Below are positions 51,513-59,127 of a DNA stretch of 64,000 bases, piece after piece. The stretch comes from Oscillospiraceae bacterium. Lineage in GTDB: Bacteria > Bacillota > Clostridia > Oscillospirales > Ruminococcaceae. How positions within the stretch are numbered: position 1 is the stretch's first letter; each line of letters opens with the position of its first letter. Location: assembly GCA_021203065.1 (NCBI GenBank), contig JAJQBX010000027.1, positions 1 through 64,000 of the forward strand. The letters are read 5' to 3'. A model generated the notes under the pieces. The model searched no databases. It was not told where the DNA came from and was given only the letters and a program-made list of their open reading frames with translations. The position numbers and the translations under genes are program-made.

Positions 51513-52445
51513 ATGAAAAGAACACTGATTATTATCCTCACTCTGGCTCTGGCGGCGATGACGCTTTGCGGGTGCGGGGCGAGCTATGCTGCCGACTCGG
51601 CTACGAGCGAAGCTGGCTCGTATTACGACTCCGATTTCGGTTGGTATGAGGATTATGATGTCGAGGAGGCTGTTGTCGAAGCCGCCGAATCCTCCTCCAG
51701 TTCCGTCTATGATGATTCGGATGTGGAGTCGTCCTCCCGGAAGCTCATAAAAAATCGCACGATGGACGTGCAGACGGTGGAGTATGACCAGTTTATTTCC
51801 GACCTCAAGACCTATGTCAGCTCTTTCGGCGGATATATCGAGAGCTCCTCCGAGTCGGGGAACTCCTACTACTCAAGCTCTCTTCGCTACTCCGATTTCA
51901 CAATCAGAATTCCTGCTGACTACTACGACGAGTTCGCCGAGGCTGTCGGCAGCATGGCGACGGTGACATATAGCTACGAGTACGTGAACGACGTCACCTC
52001 GACCTATGTCGACATCGAAGCGAGGCTCACGGCACTCGAAGCGGAGCGTGACAGCTTCCTCCAGCTTATGGAAAAAGCCGAGACTGTCGAGGAAATCCTC
52101 CAGATTCAGAGCTATTTAACAGATGTCAACTACGAAATCGAGTCGTACACCGCCAGACTTAACACCTATGACGACCAGATTTCCTACAGCACTTTTTATA
52201 TCTACGTAAGCGAAGTGAGACGCATTTCAACAGAATCGAGCAACCCGACAGTTTTTGAGAGGATTAAGTCAAATCTAAGTGACAACTTCTACGACATCGG
52301 CGAGGGCTTCAAGGATGCGTTTGTCTGGATTGTCAGTGCGATCCCGTATATCATCCTCGTCGCCGTGCCTGTTATAATCGTTGTGATTATTGTGAGGACG
52401 GCGGTGAAGAGGTCGAGGAAGAAAAAGCAAGAAACAGAGGAATAA
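51513..52445 (+). CDS. DUF4349 domain lipoprotein
   Basis: Protein of 310 residues. Lipobox LCGC (Cys after the signal, about 20), acidic Ser-rich linker, then the DUF4349 domain (about 75-255; RKLIKNRTMDVQTVEYDQF, GGYIESSS, IRIPADYYDEFAEAVGSMATV, DIEARLTALEAERDSFLQL) and a C-terminal transmembrane helix (about 272-296) with a basic tail. DUF4349 proteins are membrane/cell-surface proteins of unknown role. ATG at 51513 follows GAAAGGCG. The stop codon is shared with a repeat element. Confidence 0.85.
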   Translation: MKRTLIIILTLALAAMTLCGCGASYAADSATSEAGSYYDSDFGWYEDYDVEEAVVEAAESSSSSVYDDSDVESSSRKLIKNRTMDVQTVEYDQFISDLKTYVSSFGGYIESSSESGNSYYSSSLRYSDFTIRIPADYYDEFAEAVGSMATVTYSYEYVNDVTSTYVDIEARLTALEAERDSFLQLMEKAETVEEILQIQSYLTDVNYEIESYTARLNTYDDQISYSTFYIYVSEVRRISTESSNPTVFERIKSNLSDNFYDIGEGFKDAFVWIVSAIPYIILVAVPVIIVVIIVRTAVKRSRKKKQETEE

Positions 52446-52635
52446 CCCCTCAGTCGCCTACGGCGACAGCTCCCCTTAACAGGGGAGCCTATTTTTATTC
52501 TCTCAAAAGTTTGTTAAGGATACAAAAAGCCTCCCCTGAAAGGGGAGGGGGACCGCCGGCGAAGCCGGTGGTAGAGGGGTCCGCCCCACAGGGGCGGCGA
52601 AGTGCGACTGAGGGGTGCGTCGCCCGTAGGGCGAC
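52444..52635 (+). repeat. Full-length palindromic repeat with extra 3' stems
   Basis: AACCCCTC (52444-52451, using the last two bases of the upstream stop) to GAGGGGTC (52574-52581), with GTCGCCTACGGCGAC, CTCCCCTTAACAGGGGAG, CTCCCCTGAAAGGGGAG and CCGGCGAAGCCGG stems. A second GACTGAGGGG end and a GTCGCCCGTAGGGCGAC stem extend it to 52635. It fills the gap between convergent genes. Confidence 0.85.
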
Positions 52636-52637
52636 AA

Positions 52638-53051
52638 TTACGCCTCAATATACTTCTTAATCGCCTCATCCAGCTCCGGGAACTCCCTTTTGATGGAGAC
52701 AATCTTCCCATCCTTGATGAAGCCGTGCTTCGACTCGGCGGTGGCGCAGATTTTTCCGGTGTTTCGGTCGAACATCTCGTATGCGATTATCATCGAAACG
52801 CCGGTGTAACGCCTGACGCTCACCCTGACCTCAACCAAGTCGTCATACATGACGCTTGATTTATAGTCGATCGTCAGGGAGACGACGGGGGAGACGATGC
52901 CGTTTTCCTCAACTGTCTTGTAGCCAAGACCCATGTCGTCCATCATCTCGATACGTGATTCCTCCATCCAGTGGATGTAATTGGCATGGTGGACGACGCC
53001 CATCTGGTCGGTCTCGTAGTAGTGCGCTTTTCTTAAGTAAGTGTAAACCAT
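52638..53051 (-). CDS. Acyl-CoA thioesterase (YbgC/FadM-type hotdog fold)
   Basis: Protein of 137 residues with the 4HBT signature YYETDQMGVVHHANYIHWMEESR (split over residues 11-33), whose Asp is the catalytic position, and IDYKSSVMYDDLVEV. It hydrolyses acyl-CoA thioesters; the chain length is unknown. It starts 8 bp after the GH26-like gene on the same strand, so the two are probably co-transcribed. Confidence 0.9.
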   Translation of the reverse strand: MVYTYLRKAHYYETDQMGVVHHANYIHWMEESRIEMMDDMGLGYKTVEENGIVSPVVSLTIDYKSSVMYDDLVEVRVSVRRYTGVSMIIAYEMFDRNTGKICATAESKHGFIKDGKIVSIKREFPELDEAIKKYIEA

Positions 53052-53059
53052 CTTTCGCC

Positions 53060-54493
53060 TCAGTTCGTGAACGGGATGCAGGGCTCGTATGCGATTCGGA
53101 TATTCGGGAGCTTCTCGAGAGTGGTGTAGGAGTCTATAGCTCCGCTCTCATTCTCGCCGCTTGCAGGAGGGCAGAAAATCTTCATGCTCAGCTTTGTTTT
53201 CCCGTCAAGATGATTCTCATAGAACGCCGGCATCAGGTCGACATACTTGGCTTTCGGCGACTTATAGAACCATCTGCCGTTAAGCTCAATCATCATATTC
53301 TGCTCATCATCCTCGTCGAACCAGAGCTCGCAGAAAACGGGGTCCTTCTCGAATTTAATGGAGACAGCGATTCCGTCTGCATCCTCCGAGCCGCCCCAGC
53401 GAAGAGTCATGGGAAGCTTCACTTCTCCCGAATAGCTCATCTTCGGCTGATACCAGTCCTCGTGGATGATCTTCTTGTACTCCGCCATCAGCGGCTGCTC
53501 GATTCCTACCTCCGGGTTGTTCGGGTCTTCAAGCTCAAGCCCAAGCCTTCCTCTGTCTCTGAACTGATAAAGAGCAAAGCCCTCGATCCATGTGGCTTTC
53601 TTATCTACAACCATGTCGCAGAAGTGGCGCATGATTTTGCACTGGTCATATGGACCGGTGACGTCGCCGTCGGCATTATGCTCGCTCATCACCATCGGCT
53701 TCACCATGCCGGTGGATTCTTTGTATCTCTCATAAGTGTCCTCAAGAGACTTGTAGACCGTCTCCGCTCCTGTGTAGCCATAAGAGCCTCCGCCAACCTC
53801 TGCAATATCATATGGCCAGCCCCAGTGAAGAGCCATATACTTGTCAATAGACCAGATGTCGGCTTCCTTGGCGGCTTCCATGAACTCCTCTTCTTTTTCG
53901 AGCTTGCCGGTTGCGGGGTCATAGCACCCGGCGCAGAGGATTGTCTTTACATTCGAGGCGTATTCGTGAATGATTTTAGCGAACCGGGCGAAGAAAGCCC
54001 CGACCTCGGCATAGGTGCACCTTTTGTTGAAAGAGAACCAGTTGCCGGTCGCTTCGTGGTTGATTCTTATCATCAGTCTGCCAAAGGGCAGGAGGTCCTT
54101 TGCAATCGCAATCAAATGCTCGTCACTGACGTGGGGGTCGATTGTGAGAGTGAGAATTACGTCCTGACCGTGGCGGCGAATATCCCTCATCTGCTCGAAA
54201 ACGGGGGCATCTTTTGAGCCGTTCAGTCCGCCGCCATAGGGGTAGTAATCGTCATAAGGGAAGCCCCAAGCGTTGGTAGTGTCCTTTGAGGGGAAAGCGA
54301 CGCTCGCCCTTACTGGAAATCCCTCGTCAAGGGGATAGTAGCAGTACATGAGATTGACTGCCCTGTGAGGTCTCCCAAGCTTATTTAAAATGTAGTCCTG
54401 ATTCACATATTCTCCACGCTCACTGCCGTTACTCAGATCTACTGAGCAGTTAGCCTTGCCCATATGTACGCCGTATATTTTATAATCTGCCAT
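53060..54493 (-). CDS. Putative glycoside hydrolase, TIM barrel resembling GH26 (clan GH-A)
   Basis: Protein of 477 residues without a signal peptide. LMIRINHEATGNWFSFN recalls the GH26 R-x-x-H-E-x-N-G-x-W-F acid/base motif, and PMVMSEHNADG may carry the nucleophile Glu on strand 7. KTILCAGCYDPATG and DIWSIDKYMALHWGWPYD fit barrel strands. A C-terminal domain (about 360-477) looks beta-rich. The family and substrate are not established; a beta-mannanase-like enzyme is one option. ATG at 54493 has GGGTGA upstream; a GTG at 54502 is an alternative. Confidence 0.68.
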   Translation of the reverse strand: MADYKIYGVHMGKANCSVDLSNGSERGEYVNQDYILNKLGRPHRAVNLMYCYYPLDEGFPVRASVAFPSKDTTNAWGFPYDDYYPYGGGLNGSKDAPVFEQMRDIRRHGQDVILTLTIDPHVSDEHLIAIAKDLLPFGRLMIRINHEATGNWFSFNKRCTYAEVGAFFARFAKIIHEYASNVKTILCAGCYDPATGKLEKEEEFMEAAKEADIWSIDKYMALHWGWPYDIAEVGGGSYGYTGAETVYKSLEDTYERYKESTGMVKPMVMSEHNADGDVTGPYDQCKIMRHFCDMVVDKKATWIEGFALYQFRDRGRLGLELEDPNNPEVGIEQPLMAEYKKIIHEDWYQPKMSYSGEVKLPMTLRWGGSEDADGIAVSIKFEKDPVFCELWFDEDDEQNMMIELNGRWFYKSPKAKYVDLMPAFYENHLDGKTKLSMKIFCPPASGENESGAIDSYTTLEKLPNIRIAYEPCIPFTN

Positions 54494-54531
54494 AAAAATC
54501 ACCCAATCCTAAGTTTTAAAATCTTAATACG

Positions 54532-54560
54532 AGTATAAAGCATTTAAGGGTCAAAGTCAA
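54532..54560 (-). promoter_or_regulatory. Promoter of the GH26-like/thioesterase unit
   Basis: Minus strand TTGACT (54555-54560), 17-bp spacer, TATACT (54532-54537). Confidence 0.7.
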
Positions 54561-54615
54561 CAGATTTTTGGGCTTAACTTATGTAAAATTCGTGAGGAAA
54601 ATGTCGAAAAAGAGG

Positions 54616-54644
54616 TTGAAATTGTTTGTGAAATGGAGTACTAT
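54616..54644 (+). promoter_or_regulatory. Promoter of the MATE transporter gene
   Basis: TTGAAA (54616-54621), 17-bp spacer, TACTAT (54639-54644), about 24 nt before the start codon. Confidence 0.55.
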
Positions 54645-54667
54645 AATGTAGTTTGGAGGTGAATGTG

Positions 54668-56074
54668 ATGTTCAGGATAAAGAGGGGCAGTAGCTCACGA
54701 ACCATGGACATGACTACGGGGTCGCTTTTGCCGAAAATAATTCGGTTTACTCTGCCGCTTATGGCGATGGGAATGCTGCAGCTTTTATATAATGCGGCGG
54801 ACATTGTTGTCGTCGGGCACTGGGGAAGCGACAATTCTCTTGCGGCGGTCAGCTCAACAAGTGCGCTTATAAATCTCATCGTCAATGTTTTTATGGGTCT
54901 TTCCGTCGGAACGTCGGTTGTAATCTCCCAGCATTTCGGCGCAGGGGAGATGAAAGACGTCAGCGAAACGGTTCACACCTCGATTGCAACCGCCATCGTC
55001 TGCGGAATTGCAGTTGGAATTTTCGGGTTCTTCGCCTCACGGCAGATGCTTATATGGATGGATTCGCCCGACAACGTCATCGACCTTTCGACCCTCTATG
55101 TAAAAATATACTTCATCGGCATGCCGGCAAACATGCTCTATAATTTCGGTGCGGCGGTGCTCCGTGCCGTCGGCGACACGAAAAGACCTCTTTATTATCT
55201 CACAATTTCCGGAATCGTAAACGTAATTTTAAACCTCATCTTCGTCATCGGCTTCAAGATGGACGTTGCGGGAGTCGCACTTGCAACAATAATCTCTCAG
55301 GTCATCTCGGCAGTACTCGTCACAATCTGCCTTATGCGTTCTGACGGGGCTATAAGGCTCTACTTAAAGAAAATAAAAATATACCCGAAGAAGCTTCTTG
55401 AGATAATCAGAATAGGGCTTCCTGCGGGAATTCAGGGTTCGATCTTCTCCATTTCAAACGTCATCATCCAGTCGTCCATCAACTTCTTCGGCTCTGCGGC
55501 GATGGCTGGAAACGGTGCGGCATCGAACATCGAGGGCTTCATCTACACTGCGATGAACTCGGTCTATCAGGCGGCGATCACGTTCACCGGTCAGAACTAC
55601 GGTGCGAAGCAGTACAAGCGCATCAAGACCATCGCTTTTGAGTGCATGGGCTTTGTGGTTCTCGTCGGCGTCGGCTTGGGGCTTCTTGCAAAGGCTTTTG
55701 ACACCCAGCTCTTAGGAATCTACACCGACAATTCTGAGGAGATAGCTTTCGGAGTCGTGAGAATGTCGGTTATAATGTTTACTTATTTCTTGGATGGCAC
55801 GATGGACACCCTTGTGGGACTCCTGCGAGGCGTCGGGCACTCGGTTCTTCCGACAATCACGACGATAATGTTCGTCTGCGGCTTCCGGCTTATCTGGATA
55901 AGCACCTACTTCGCCCAATATAAAGCCGCCCACCTCGACGACCCGGCTTCCTGCTTAAGAATACTCTATATGTCCTATCCCATTTCATGGCTGATGGCGA
56001 CTTTGTCGCATCTTATATGCTTTGTGGTCATCTATAGGGGGATACTTAAGAAGAACACAAAGAGACTCGCCTGA
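54668..56074 (+). CDS. MATE family efflux transporter
   Basis: Protein of 468 residues with twelve predicted helices in two pseudo-symmetric halves. The first half opens with LLPKIIRFTLPLMAMGMLQLLYNAADIVVVGHWG, and FGAAVLRAVGDTKRPL is the family signature between halves. The second half has GLPAGIQGSIFSISN. It exports drugs or metabolites in exchange for Na+ or H+; the cargo is unknown. ATG at 54668 has GGAGGTG 8 nt upstream; an upstream TTG overlaps that SD. Confidence 0.92.
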   Translation: MFRIKRGSSSRTMDMTTGSLLPKIIRFTLPLMAMGMLQLLYNAADIVVVGHWGSDNSLAAVSSTSALINLIVNVFMGLSVGTSVVISQHFGAGEMKDVSETVHTSIATAIVCGIAVGIFGFFASRQMLIWMDSPDNVIDLSTLYVKIYFIGMPANMLYNFGAAVLRAVGDTKRPLYYLTISGIVNVILNLIFVIGFKMDVAGVALATIISQVISAVLVTICLMRSDGAIRLYLKKIKIYPKKLLEIIRIGLPAGIQGSIFSISNVIIQSSINFFGSAAMAGNGAASNIEGFIYTAMNSVYQAAITFTGQNYGAKQYKRIKTIAFECMGFVVLVGVGLGLLAKAFDTQLLGIYTDNSEEIAFGVVRMSVIMFTYFLDGTMDTLVGLLRGVGHSVLPTITTIMFVCGFRLIWISTYFAQYKAAHLDDPASCLRILYMSYPISWLMATLSHLICFVVIYRGILKKNTKRLA

Positions 56075-56076
56075 CG

Positions 56077-56147
56077 ACGATGCGCCGCCTGCGGCGGCGC
56101 ACCCCTCAGTCAGCTTCGCTGACAGCTCCCCTTAACAGGGGAGCCTA
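56077..56147 (+). repeat. Half copy (left half) of the palindromic repeat
   Basis: GCGCCGCCTGCGGCGGCGC stem, then ACCCCTCAGTCAGC, CAGCTTCGCTGACAG and GCTCCCCTTAACAGGGGAGC; the right half is missing. Confidence 0.8.
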
Positions 56148-56165
56148 AATCCGCTAATTTAGGGC

Positions 56166-56194
56166 TTGACAGGTGAAATCTTATGTGCTATAAT
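56166..56194 (+). promoter_or_regulatory. Promoter of tRNA-Pro
   Basis: TTGACA (56166-56171), 17-bp spacer, TATAAT (56189-56194): full consensus, as for strong stable-RNA promoters. Confidence 0.88.
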
Positions 56195-56207
56195 AATTGA
56201 CGGTCTT

Positions 56208-56284
<77 letters not shown>

Positions 56285-56290
56285 AAGAAA

Positions 56291-56345
56291 AAGCCGGCTG
56301 AACGCCGGCGTTTTCAAGAGCTGTCCTATATGGGCAGCTTTTTTG
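56291..56345 (+). terminator. Double terminator after tRNA-Pro
   Basis: GCCGGC-TGAAC-GCCGGC-GTTTT (56293-56314), then AGCTGTCC / GGGCAGCT-TTTTT (56319-56344). The second lies just before the -35 box of type I locus 3. Confidence 0.88.
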
Positions 56346-56374
56346 TTGACAATAACTGAAACGTGTGTTATAAT
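56346..56374 (+). promoter_or_regulatory. Toxin promoter, type I locus 3
   Basis: TTGACA (56346-56351), 17-bp spacer ending AACGTGTGT as in locus 2, TATAAT (56369-56374). Confidence 0.85.
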
Positions 56375-56436
56375 GCCTTTAGCAAGAGAGCGAAAAAACG
56401 GCTTGATCTTCGATAAAACTATTGGAGGTGACCGTT

Positions 56437-56541
56437 ATGACGATTTTTGAGATAGTCTCTACGATTATTTCTGTAATAAATCTGATTGCGGACATTTTCT
56501 TTAGAATCCTCGGCTTAAAATCCGGGGATAAAAAGAAATAG
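56437..56541 (+). CDS. Small hydrophobic peptide, predicted type I toxin (locus 3)
   Basis: Peptide of 34 residues beginning MTIFEIVSTIISVINLI, core rich in Ile, Val, Leu and Phe, and C-terminal SGDKKK. SD GGAGGTGA (56424-56431) is 5-6 nt before the ATG. It has the same layout as loci 1 and 2 but on the plus strand. A single membrane-spanning helix with a Lys-rich end fits pore-forming or depolarising type I toxins. Confidence 0.72.
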   Translation: MTIFEIVSTIISVINLIADIFFRILGLKSGDKKK

Positions 56542-56646
56542 CCGCGGACTAAACTGATAGGGACGGCTGATTTCCAAATTTGGTGCAGGCTCAGTATCTG
56601 CACATTTTAGATCGAGCAGGAACTGTTGGAGCGGTTCCGCTCTCTT
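56531..56646 (-). ncRNA. Predicted antisense antitoxin RNA, type I locus 3
   Basis: RNA of about 115 nt from the minus-strand promoter at 56653-56681. It starts AAGCAAGAGAGCGG with a GAGCGGAACCGCTC hairpin. It ends with AGCCG / CGGCT (56540-56568) followed by ATTTCTTTTT, again the complement of the toxin's last codons and stop. This terminator stem is only 5 bp, so the end is less certain than in loci 1 and 2. Confidence 0.65.
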
Positions 56647-56652
56647 GCTTAT

Positions 56653-56681
56653 ATTATACCCGATTTCAGATGTGATGTCAA
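56653..56681 (-). promoter_or_regulatory. Antisense RNA promoter, type I locus 3
   Basis: Minus strand TTGACA (56676-56681), 17-bp spacer, TATAAT (56653-56658). Confidence 0.85.
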
Positions 56682-56700
56682 CATCTTTTTTTAATTTTGC

Positions 56701-56728
56701 AAAAAGCCGCCCGATCGGACGGCTTTTT
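56701..56728. terminator. Bidirectional terminator between locus 3 and serA
   Basis: AAAAAGCCG-CCCGATCGGA-CGGCTTTTT; a symmetric stem with A- and T-runs. Confidence 0.88.
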
Positions 56729-56733
56729 ATTTA

Positions 56734-57894
56734 TTACAGTACCCTTACCCTCGTAACACCCTCGATGCTCTCAATATCCTTGACAGCGGCGGTGGTGTCG
56801 CCGGTGATGTCGAGCATGGTGTATGCCCAGTCCTTCTTCGACTTGCTGGCGACATTCTCGATGTTGCAGCCGTCGGCGGAGATGAACGAGGTTATCTGCG
56901 AAATTATCGCCGGGACGTTCTTGTGGATTACGCAGAGAAGATGGTCTGCGGTCTTCGCAAGCTCGCATTCGGGGAGGTTAACGGAGTTGTGGATAGTACC
57001 CTTTTCGACATAGTCAATAAGCTGGACTGCCGCCATATATGCGCAGTTGTCCTCCGATTCGGGGGTCGATGCTCCAAGATGAGGAATAGCGACGATTCCG
57101 TCATGGCAGAGAAGCTCATCGTTCGGGAAGTCGGTGACGTATGAAGAAACAAAGCCGTTTTCAACCGCTTCGATGATGTCGGCGGTGTTTACAAGCTCGC
57201 CTCTTGCGAAATTGAGGATTCTGACGCCATGCTTCATCTTTGCGATGGATTCTTTGTTGACGGTGTCCTTGGTCTCCGAATTGTAGGGGAGGTGGAGCGA
57301 AATATAGTCCGCCTCAGAGAATATCTCCTGCAAGGTCTTTACGACTTTTACTGTAGGCTTCAAGCCCAGAGCCGCATTGACAGACAGGAACGGGTCGTAG
57401 CCGATTACGTTCATGCCAAGAGAAAGTGCCGCATTCGCCACCTTTGCGCCGATTGCCCCGAGTCCTACAAGACCAAGGGTCTTTCCGGAAATTTCGGGAC
57501 CCGCAAACTGCCCCTTGCCCTTTTCAACGAGCTTTCCTACTGCGTCGCCCTGACCCTTTAGGGTCTTAGCCCAGTCGATAGCGGCTGGAACACGACGGGA
57601 GGAAAGGATAAGTCCTGCCAGAACGAGCTCTTTAACGGCATTTGCATTTGCGCCGGGGGTGTTGAAGACGCAGATTCCCGCTTCGGAACACCGATCAATC
57701 GGAATGTTGTTTACTCCTGCGCCGGCACGGGCGATTGCAAGGAGCTTGTCGCCAAATTCGTATTCAAGCATGCTCGCCGAGCGAACCATTATAGCTTCGG
57801 GATTTGAAGCTTCCGAGCCTACAGTATACTTCTCCTTGTCGAAGCAGTCAAGACCGGAGGGAGAGATATTATTTAAAGTCAGAACGTTATACAT
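56734..57894 (-). CDS. serA: D-3-phosphoglycerate dehydrogenase
   Basis: Protein of 386 residues. NAD-binding GLVGLGAIGAKVANAA, catalytic Arg in NFARGELV and His in IPHLGAST, and a C-terminal ACT domain (about 315-386; VPAIISQITSFI, ADGCNIENVASKSK) that would sense serine. It makes 3-phosphohydroxypyruvate in serine synthesis. ATG at 57894 lies 8 bp inside the serC end with a GAGG SD, so the two are coupled. Lengths fit short-type PGDH. Confidence 0.95.
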   Translation of the reverse strand: MYNVLTLNNISPSGLDCFDKEKYTVGSEASNPEAIMVRSASMLEYEFGDKLLAIARAGAGVNNIPIDRCSEAGICVFNTPGANANAVKELVLAGLILSSRRVPAAIDWAKTLKGQGDAVGKLVEKGKGQFAGPEISGKTLGLVGLGAIGAKVANAALSLGMNVIGYDPFLSVNAALGLKPTVKVVKTLQEIFSEADYISLHLPYNSETKDTVNKESIAKMKHGVRILNFARGELVNTADIIEAVENGFVSSYVTDFPNDELLCHDGIVAIPHLGASTPESEDNCAYMAAVQLIDYVEKGTIHNSVNLPECELAKTADHLLCVIHKNVPAIISQITSFISADGCNIENVASKSKKDWAYTMLDITGDTTAAVKDIESIEGVTRVRVL

Positions 57895-58966
57895 TTTCAG
57901 CCTCAAACTTTCTTATGAACTCTACGAGCTTCTCTACGCCCTCATAGGGCATAGCGTTGTAAATGGAAGCTCTCATTCCGCCGACGGTTCTGTGACCCTT
58001 GATGTTGATAAGACCTGCCGCCTTTGCCTCTTTGACGAACTTTGCGTCAAGCTCGTCGCTTCCGGTTACGAACGGGATGTTCATGATTGAACGGTCTTTT
58101 CCGGAAACGGTTGCCTTGAAAAGCTTCGAATTATCCAAGCAGTCATATAAAAGCCCCGCTTTCTTCTCGTTAATCTCCTTCATAGCCTCGAGTCCGCCCT
58201 TTTCCTTGACCCAGTCAAGAACCAAGCCCAAGATATAGATGCCGTAGGTCGGGGGAGTGTTATACATAGAACCGTTGTCGGCATGAATCTGGTAGTTGAA
58301 CATTGTGGGGGTGATGTCCATGGCGTTGCCGATGAGGTCTTCACGGATAATTACAACCGTCAGACCCGCAGGACCCATATTCTTCTGCGCACCGGCATAG
58401 ATAAGTCCGAATTTACTTACGTCAACCGGCTCAGAGAGGATGCAGGAAGACATATCCGCAACTATCGGAACGCCCTTTGTGTCGGGAAGACTGGTAAACC
58501 TCGTTCCATAGATAGTATTGTTATAGCAGATGTGGAAATAGTCAGCCTCGGGGTCGAGCTTAGCCTCATCAATCTCCGGAATATACGAGAAGACTTTGTT
58601 CTTTGAAGAGGCAACCGCTGTGCACTTGCCGTAACGGGAAGCCTCCTGATAGGCTTTATTCGCCCACTGACCAGTGATGACATAGTCAGCCTTGTTGTTT
58701 TTATTCATCAGGTTCATGGGAACCATTGCGAACTGGCTTGATGCGCCGCCCTGCAGGAACAAAACCTTGTAGTTGTCGGGGATAGCCATGAGCTCCCTGA
58801 GCTTTGCCTCGACACTGTTGATTATCTCGCCGTACTCCTTTGAGCGGTGGGACATCTCCATAACCGACTGACCTGACTCGCCATACTCGAGCATCTCGTC
58901 AGCCGCACGCTTTAAAACTTCCTCCGGGAGCATTGCAGGACCCGCACTGAAATTATAAACTCTCAT
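57887..58966 (-). CDS. serC: Phosphoserine aminotransferase
   Basis: Protein of 359 residues beginning VYNFSAGPAMLPEEVLKRA. LFLQGGASSQFAMVPMN and the PLP lysine in YAGAQKNMGPAG are present, with NTPPTYGIYILGLV following. It converts 3-phosphohydroxypyruvate to phosphoserine and is co-transcribed with serA. ATG at 58966 has SD AGAGGTG; an upstream in-frame start lacks an SD. Confidence 0.96.
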   Translation of the reverse strand: MRVYNFSAGPAMLPEEVLKRAADEMLEYGESGQSVMEMSHRSKEYGEIINSVEAKLRELMAIPDNYKVLFLQGGASSQFAMVPMNLMNKNNKADYVITGQWANKAYQEASRYGKCTAVASSKNKVFSYIPEIDEAKLDPEADYFHICYNNTIYGTRFTSLPDTKGVPIVADMSSCILSEPVDVSKFGLIYAGAQKNMGPAGLTVVIIREDLIGNAMDITPTMFNYQIHADNGSMYNTPPTYGIYILGLVLDWVKEKGGLEAMKEINEKKAGLLYDCLDNSKLFKATVSGKDRSIMNIPFVTGSDELDAKFVKEAKAAGLINIKGHRTVGGMRASIYNAMPYEGVEKLVEFIRKFEAENV

Positions 58967-59034
58967 TAATAACACCTCTGTAGCCGACAAACGCCGGCGT
59001 AGTCTGCGGTATCGTATAAAATACCGTCCTGTAT

Positions 59035-59069
59035 ATTATACTCCACCCGAGTACAACTGTCAATTGTAC
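59035..59069 (-). promoter_or_regulatory. serCA promoter with palindrome over the -35 box
   Basis: Minus strand TTGACA (59058-59063), 17-bp spacer, TATAAT (59035-59040). GTACAA-N7-TTGTAC (59051-59069) is an inverted repeat centred on the -35 box, a likely repressor site. The leader (58967-59034) has GGTATT/GATACC and GCCG/CGGC hairpins; no T-box or known riboswitch is recognised. Confidence 0.7.
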
Positions 59070-59127
59070 AAACACAAAGAACTTTTACCACATTAAAACG
59101 GAGAAGTGGGCAAAATGACGAAACCCA

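Noticed and set aside
52856-54217. 453-codon plus-strand open frame opposite the GH26-like gene
   Set aside because: It begins inside the thioesterase gene with a low-complexity Arg/Ser start and no SD; the other strand has a promoter, SD and enzyme motifs.
58967-59127. T-box or SAM-type leader before serC
   Set aside because: The leader is about 65 nt, lacks a T-box sequence and has no terminator; only small hairpins and the promoter palindrome are seen.
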